From: Desulfovulcanus ferrireducens
GTDB taxonomy: Bacteria; Desulfobacterota; Desulfovibrionia; Desulfovibrionales; Desulfonatronovibrionaceae
Length of the DNA stretch: 64,000 bases
Direction of reading: 5' to 3'
Assembly (NCBI RefSeq): GCF_018704065.1
Contig: NZ_JAGUQP010000014.1
Location: 1 to 64,000 of the forward strand
This document shows positions 60,414-64,000 of this stretch, piece after piece (within the stretch, counting starts at the first letter, position 1; the number at the start of each line of letters is the position of its first letter). Below the pieces are notes generated by a model, which did no database searches, was not told the DNA's origin, and saw nothing but the letters and a program-made list of their open reading frames with translations. Position numbers and translations under genes: made by a program.

Positions 60414-62336
60414 CTATTTGACTTCGGTGTAGTCAGCATCAACTACATCATCGTCACCAGACTGGGTTCCGGTTTGACCGCCGGCCTGACTGGCCTTGGC
60501 GCCTCCAGGTTCCCCGGTCTGGGCGCCACCTTCTGTTTTCTGGGCATAAAGTTTTTCAGCCAGTTTATGCGAGGCCTGGGCCAGTTCATCGGTTGCCCGA
60601 CGGATGGCCTCCTCGTCATCGCCCTCCATGGCTTTCTTCAGGGCTTCAATTTTATTTTCAATTTCTCCCTTTAGAGTGCTGTCGATATTGTCACCCAGGT
60701 CGCGCAAGGACTTTTCTGTTGTGTAGATCAAGGTGTCAGCGTGGTTTCTGGCCTCAATAAGTTTTTGTTTTTTCTTATCCTCTTCTGCATGGGCCTCGGC
60801 TTCCTTGATAAGCTTCTGGATTTCCTCTTCGGATAAACCGCTGGAAGCCGTAATGCGGATGGACTGCTCTTTTCCTGTACCCAGGTCTTTGGCCGAGACA
60901 TTGACAATACCGTTAGCATCGATGTCAAAGGTAACCTCAATTTGCGGTACCCCTCTGGGTGCAGGTGGAATTCCGGTAAGTTCAAACCTGCCAAGAGTCA
61001 TATTGTCCGCAGCCATTGGTCTTTCACCCTGCAGAACGTGGATAGATACTGAGGGCTGGTTGTCTGCGGCTGTGGTAAAGATCTGGCTCTTGCGCGTTGG
61101 AATGGTGGTGTTGCGCTCAATGAGTTTGGTAAAGACGCCGCCCATGGTCTCGATACCCAGAGAGAGCGGAGTAACGTCAAGTAGAAGAACATCTTTCACG
61201 TCACCGGTCAGGATACCGCCCTGAATGGCTGCGCCCATAGCCACAACTTCATCCGGGTTTACGCTCTTGTTGGGCTCTTTACCAAAGAATTCAGCCACCT
61301 TTTTCTGAACCAGAGGCATACGGGTCATGCCGCCAACCAGGATGACCTCATCAATGTCAGAAGGCTTAAGACCTGCGTCTTCTAAAGCTTTTCTGCATGG
61401 TTCAACAGTCCTTTCCACCAGGTCTTCCACCAACTTTTCCAGCTTGCCCCGGGTAAGTTTTATATTCAAGTGTTTCGGACCGGTCTGGTCGGCCGTGATA
61501 AAGGGCAAGTTAATCTCGGTTTCCATGGTGGAAGAGAGTTCTTTTTTAGCCTTTTCAGCCGCCTCTTTCAGCCGTTGCAGGGCCATGCGGTCCTGGCTTA
61601 AGTCTATACCGTTTTCTTTTTTGAACTCATCGACAATGTAGTTGATAATTCTCTGGTCGAAGTCCTCACCACCCAAAAAGGTGTCACCATTGGTAGCCCG
61701 AACTTCAACCACATTATCTCCGACTTCCAGAATAGAGATGTCGAAGGTACCGCCACCTAAGTCGAAAACAGCGATCTTCTCGTTAACCTTTTTGTCCGAA
61801 CCATAAGCCAGTGAAGCAGCAGTAGGCTCGTTGATTATCCTCTTTACATCCAGACCGGCAATGCGGCCAGCATCTTTGGTTGCTTGGCGCTGACTGTCGT
61901 TAAAGTATGCCGGAACAGTGATAACAGCTTCCGTGACCTTTTCTCCCAAGTAGGCCTCTGCATCGCTCTTGAGTTTCTGCAGGATCATGGCAGAGATTTC
62001 AGCCGGGCTGTATTTTTTGTCGCCTACCTGAACATAGGCGTCCCCATTGGGTCCGGGGACAATTTTATATGGACATCTTTGTTTCCATTTTTCTATGGCC
62101 GGATCATCAAACTTGCGGCCCATAAGCCTTTTGACGGCAAAGATTGTCTTTTCCGGATTAGTAACAGCCTGTCTTTTGGCAATTTCGCCAACCAGCCTTT
62201 CCTTCTCGGTAAAGGCCACAATAGATGGAGTCGTGCGTCCACCTTCAGGATTGGTAATACATTTGGCATCTTTGCCTTCCATTACATAGACGCAGCTGTT
62301 TGTAGTTCCCAAGTCTATACCGATTATTTTTCCCAT
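60414..62336 (-). CDS. dnaK: Chaperone DnaK (Hsp70)
   Basis: 640 aa. Nucleotide-binding domain signatures are [33 protein letters not shown] and [17 protein letters not shown]; the substrate domain follows, with the acidic C-terminal tail ending DADYTEVK. Third in the hrcA-grpE-dnaK order; 80 bp after grpE, with AGGAGGCTAATGTT before its ATG. Confidence 0.97.
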   Translation of the reverse strand: MGKIIGIDLGTTNSCVYVMEGKDAKCITNPEGGRTTPSIVAFTEKERLVGEIAKRQAVTNPEKTIFAVKRLMGRKFDDPAIEKWKQRCPYKIVPGPNGDAYVQVGDKKYSPAEISAMILQKLKSDAEAYLGEKVTEAVITVPAYFNDSQRQATKDAGRIAGLDVKRIINEPTAASLAYGSDKKVNEKIAVFDLGGGTFDISILEVGDNVVEVRATNGDTFLGGEDFDQRIINYIVDEFKKENGIDLSQDRMALQRLKEAAEKAKKELSSTMETEINLPFITADQTGPKHLNIKLTRGKLEKLVEDLVERTVEPCRKALEDAGLKPSDIDEVILVGGMTRMPLVQKKVAEFFGKEPNKSVNPDEVVAMGAAIQGGILTGDVKDVLLLDVTPLSLGIETMGGVFTKLIERNTTIPTRKSQIFTTAADNQPSVSIHVLQGERPMAADNMTLGRFELTGIPPAPRGVPQIEVTFDIDANGIVNVSAKDLGTGKEQSIRITASSGLSEEEIQKLIKEAEAHAEEDKKKQKLIEARNHADTLIYTTEKSLRDLGDNIDSTLKGEIENKIEALKKAMEGDDEEAIRRATDELAQASHKLAEKLYAQKTEGGAQTGEPGGAKASQAGGQTGTQSGDDDVVDADYTEVK

Positions 62337-62415
62337 AACATTAGCCTCCTATTTTGAAAGAAATTTTTCAGTTTTTATTCATAAGTCCGTTAACGCAGAA
62401 GTAAAGGGATATAGA

Positions 62416-63009
62416 TTATTTTTTCTCACTTTTTTTGCTGACCATAACTCTGGCTGGTCTGAGCAAACGGTCATGAAGTTTATATCCTTTTTGCATGAGC
62501 TGGCATACCATGCCTTCTTCCATATCTTCACGCTCTTCCTGAGCCATGGCCTCGTGTATATTGGGGTCAAACTTTTCCCCTTCCTCACCCACTGGTTCAA
62601 GACCATGTTTTTTTAAGGTTTCTTTAAACATCTTCAGGGTCATTTCTACCCCTTGCAGCAGGTCCTTGCATGCCTCTGTCTTTTGGCCGTGTGTGATGGC
62701 CAGTTCCAGGTTGTCCATAATTGGTAAGATATCCTCAATAATGGTAGAAGTGGCAAATTTACAAAATTCTTCCTTCTCTCTAATAAGTCTTTTCTTTAAA
62801 TTTTCTGAATCTGCCAGAATACGTAATACTTCCTGCTGCTTGCCCTTTAATTGCTCACATTCCGAGCAAAATTTTTCCTCGCAAATTTTTTTCAACTCTT
62901 CGTCTTTTAAAGTTATATCTTTAGTTTCCTGAGTTTGTGGCCGTTCTTTTTTATCAACGGGCTGTGTATTTTGGGTTTCTTGTTGTTTTTCCTTATCCAT
63001 ATTATCCAT
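62416..63009 (-). CDS. grpE: Nucleotide exchange factor GrpE
   Basis: 197 aa. A charged, disordered N-terminus (~residues 1-45), a long coiled coil, then the GrpE core VEMTLKMFKETLKKHGLEPV and the motif FDPNIHEAMAQ; VCQLMQKGYKLHDRLLRPARV is the terminal signature. ATG 63009 (MDNMDKEK) is used; 63000 is possible. A MITE separates it from hrcA. Confidence 0.95.
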   Translation of the reverse strand: MDNMDKEKQQETQNTQPVDKKERPQTQETKDITLKDEELKKICEEKFCSECEQLKGKQQEVLRILADSENLKKRLIREKEEFCKFATSTIIEDILPIMDNLELAITHGQKTEACKDLLQGVEMTLKMFKETLKKHGLEPVGEEGEKFDPNIHEAMAQEEREDMEEGMVCQLMQKGYKLHDRLLRPARVMVSKKSEKK

Positions 63010-63066
63010 TCCCTTTCCTCCGATGTTATATTTTTATGTAGAGATGCACAGCCGCGCGTCCCTACA

Positions 63067-63381
63067 GAGCCTGTGGCCGAACCTTTTTATCAACTTAATT
63101 TCCATGATTTATTTTAGTCTTGTTTTCTTTCATGCTGGTACAAAGACTTGGACCCATCTAAGCTTGCTTGCGGACAGAGCATAATGGGATATTTTGGGTA
63201 AATAAGTATTCTTTTTATTATCGATAGTTATGGTCAATATAGCAAAGTATTCAGCCCATTCATCCCGATGCTCTGTTCTTCCGCAAGCATCACTAAGATT
63301 GGGTTACCCAAGCCGTTTGTAATGCATTTCAGAAACCAAGGCTTTCAATCAACGATTAAAATAGGGGTTGCCCACAGGTTC
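63067..63381. mobile_element. MITE family B, copy 5, between hrcA and grpE
   Basis: GAGCCTGTGGCCGAACC and GGTTGCCCACAGGTTC are inverted ends; the body (GTCTTGTTTTCTTTCATGC, GCTTGCGGACAGAGCATAA, GGGTTACCCAAGCCGTTTG) matches copy 3 closely. 315 bp. Flanks TACA/TGCA would be a mutated target duplication. It occupies almost all of the hrcA-grpE spacer. Confidence 0.88.
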
Positions 63382-63397
63382 TGCAAACCTTTCACGA

Positions 63398-64000
63398 CTA
63401 AAAGTGTTTGCGGAATATTTGACTAAGTATTTTAGCCATCAAGTCAACCGTTGGAATGACTTTTGAATAATCCATGCGCATGGGACCAATAACGCTGACC
63501 ACACCTAAAGTATCATCTTTTATGCTGTAAGGTGATGATATAACACTATATTCTTGCAACTCTTCTAAGTTTTGCTCTTCACCCAGGATGATATTTAATC
63601 CTCTGGATTCGATGGTCTTATCTAATAATTGCAAAAGCTTAGATTTTTCCTCTAAGATTTTGAATAGATCGCGCATAGCATTGATGTCGGAAAGTTCTTC
63701 ACCCTCTAAGAGATTGATTGTTCCTTCTACAAAAACCTGGCGGTTGTTCGCTTCAAAGGTGTCCTGGGCCAGCTTGAGTGCTTTTTTATAGAGGTGCTCA
63801 AATTCCAGGTGTGCTTTTTTCATTTGCTCTAATATTTCTTCGCGTACCTGGTACAGGGTTCTACCCTGAAAGGAATCATTTAAGAAATTGCTATACTTGA
63901 TTAATTCATCGGCAGTGATATCTTTATCAACTTGAATAACCTTGTTTTGAATTAGCCCGCCATCCAGAACCAGAACAGACATAACCAAGCCGGGTCTAAG
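63398..64000 (-). CDS. hrcA: Heat-inducible transcription repressor HrcA (C-terminal part, gene runs off the window)
   Basis: The ~200 residues present include MSVLVLDGGLIQNKVIQVD, the inserted dimerisation region (GTINLLEGEELSDINAMRD) and the hallmark VVSVIGPMRMDYSKVIPTVD near the C-terminus. HrcA represses grpE/dnaK by binding CIRCE. The N-terminal winged helix and any CIRCE lie beyond 64000, where the frame is still open. Confidence 0.93.
   Translation of the reverse strand, partial: LRPGLVMSVLVLDGGLIQNKVIQVDKDITADELIKYSNFLNDSFQGRTLYQVREEILEQMKKAHLEFEHLYKKALKLAQDTFEANNRQVFVEGTINLLEGEELSDINAMRDLFKILEEKSKLLQLLDKTIESRGLNIILGEEQNLEELQEYSVISSPYSIKDDTLGVVSVIGPMRMDYSKVIPTVDLMAKILSQIFRKHF

Noticed and set aside
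61884-62357. 157-aa ORF antisense to dnaK (and others antisense to manC, gatA, recJ)
   Set aside because: Long shadow frames on the complement of conserved genes; no ribosome-binding site or family signature.

Overview
The window looks like a chromosomal segment of a sulfate-reducing Desulfobacterota (deltaproteobacterial) organism, probably of Desulfovibrionales type. The main reasons are a complete qrcABCD menaquinone reductase locus (10.3-15.0 kb), an anaerobic early-cobalt cobalamin pathway with an exported CbiK chelatase (18.8-25.1 kb), a tungsten aldehyde:ferredoxin oxidoreductase, and a moderately AT-rich genome full of short non-autonomous repeats. No rRNA or tRNA gene was recognised.

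Layout. (1) 0-4 kb: a CRISPR array of 11 intact plus one decayed 36-bp repeat, followed by cas1, two tandem cas2 genes and a CARF-domain accessory gene. No interference effector is visible. (2) 4-10 kb: bioB (overlapping the CARF gene) converging on bioF-bioH-like-bioC, then rfbC and a bifunctional manC. (3) 10.3-15 kb: qrcABCD with a terminator. (4) 15-18.8 kb: a ZIP transporter next to an IS1182-type transposase remnant and nested MITEs, an ATC-hydrolase-like gene and a lipoprotein. (5) 18.8-25.1 kb: cbiK-L-D-E-G-H-J on the minus strand behind a cobalamin riboswitch. (6) 25.3-28.6 kb: EamA transporter, MscS channel and alr, minus strand. (7) 28.7-45.4 kb: an accessory island in which about twenty unrelated small genes all lie on the plus strand, many separated by attC-like inverted repeats, with no integrase gene. 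I interpret it as an integron gene-cassette array lacking an integrase (CALIN). (8) 45.5-64 kb: ordinary minus-strand housekeeping genes: AOR, recJ, TPR, pyrF-gmk-remA-like-yicC-DUF4416, mtaB, mnmA, gatCA, an LpoA-like lipoprotein and the hrcA-grpE-dnaK heat-shock cluster.

The most interesting structure is region 7. Six copies of a long non-coding repeat (called D here) lie upstream of unrelated cassette genes. At the same place in each copy there is a sigma70-like promoter with exactly 17 bp between the -35-like and -10-like hexamers. D therefore looks like a reiterated mobile or duplicated promoter that would let internal cassettes be transcribed without the usual single integron promoter. 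A 108-111-bp MITE (family C) sits at the GTT of the attC R' box in three attC sites. Two other MITE families (A, TIR TTGAGCGATTTTT; B, a ~315-bp fold-back element with 4-bp target duplications) are scattered through the window, insert into each other, and have contributed stop codons or C-terminal codons to bioB, cbiL and mtaB.

Coordinates of repeats and attC sites were obtained by eye, without alignment software, so their ends may be off by a few bases. Functional names rest on recognisable motifs and family resemblance, not on database searches.
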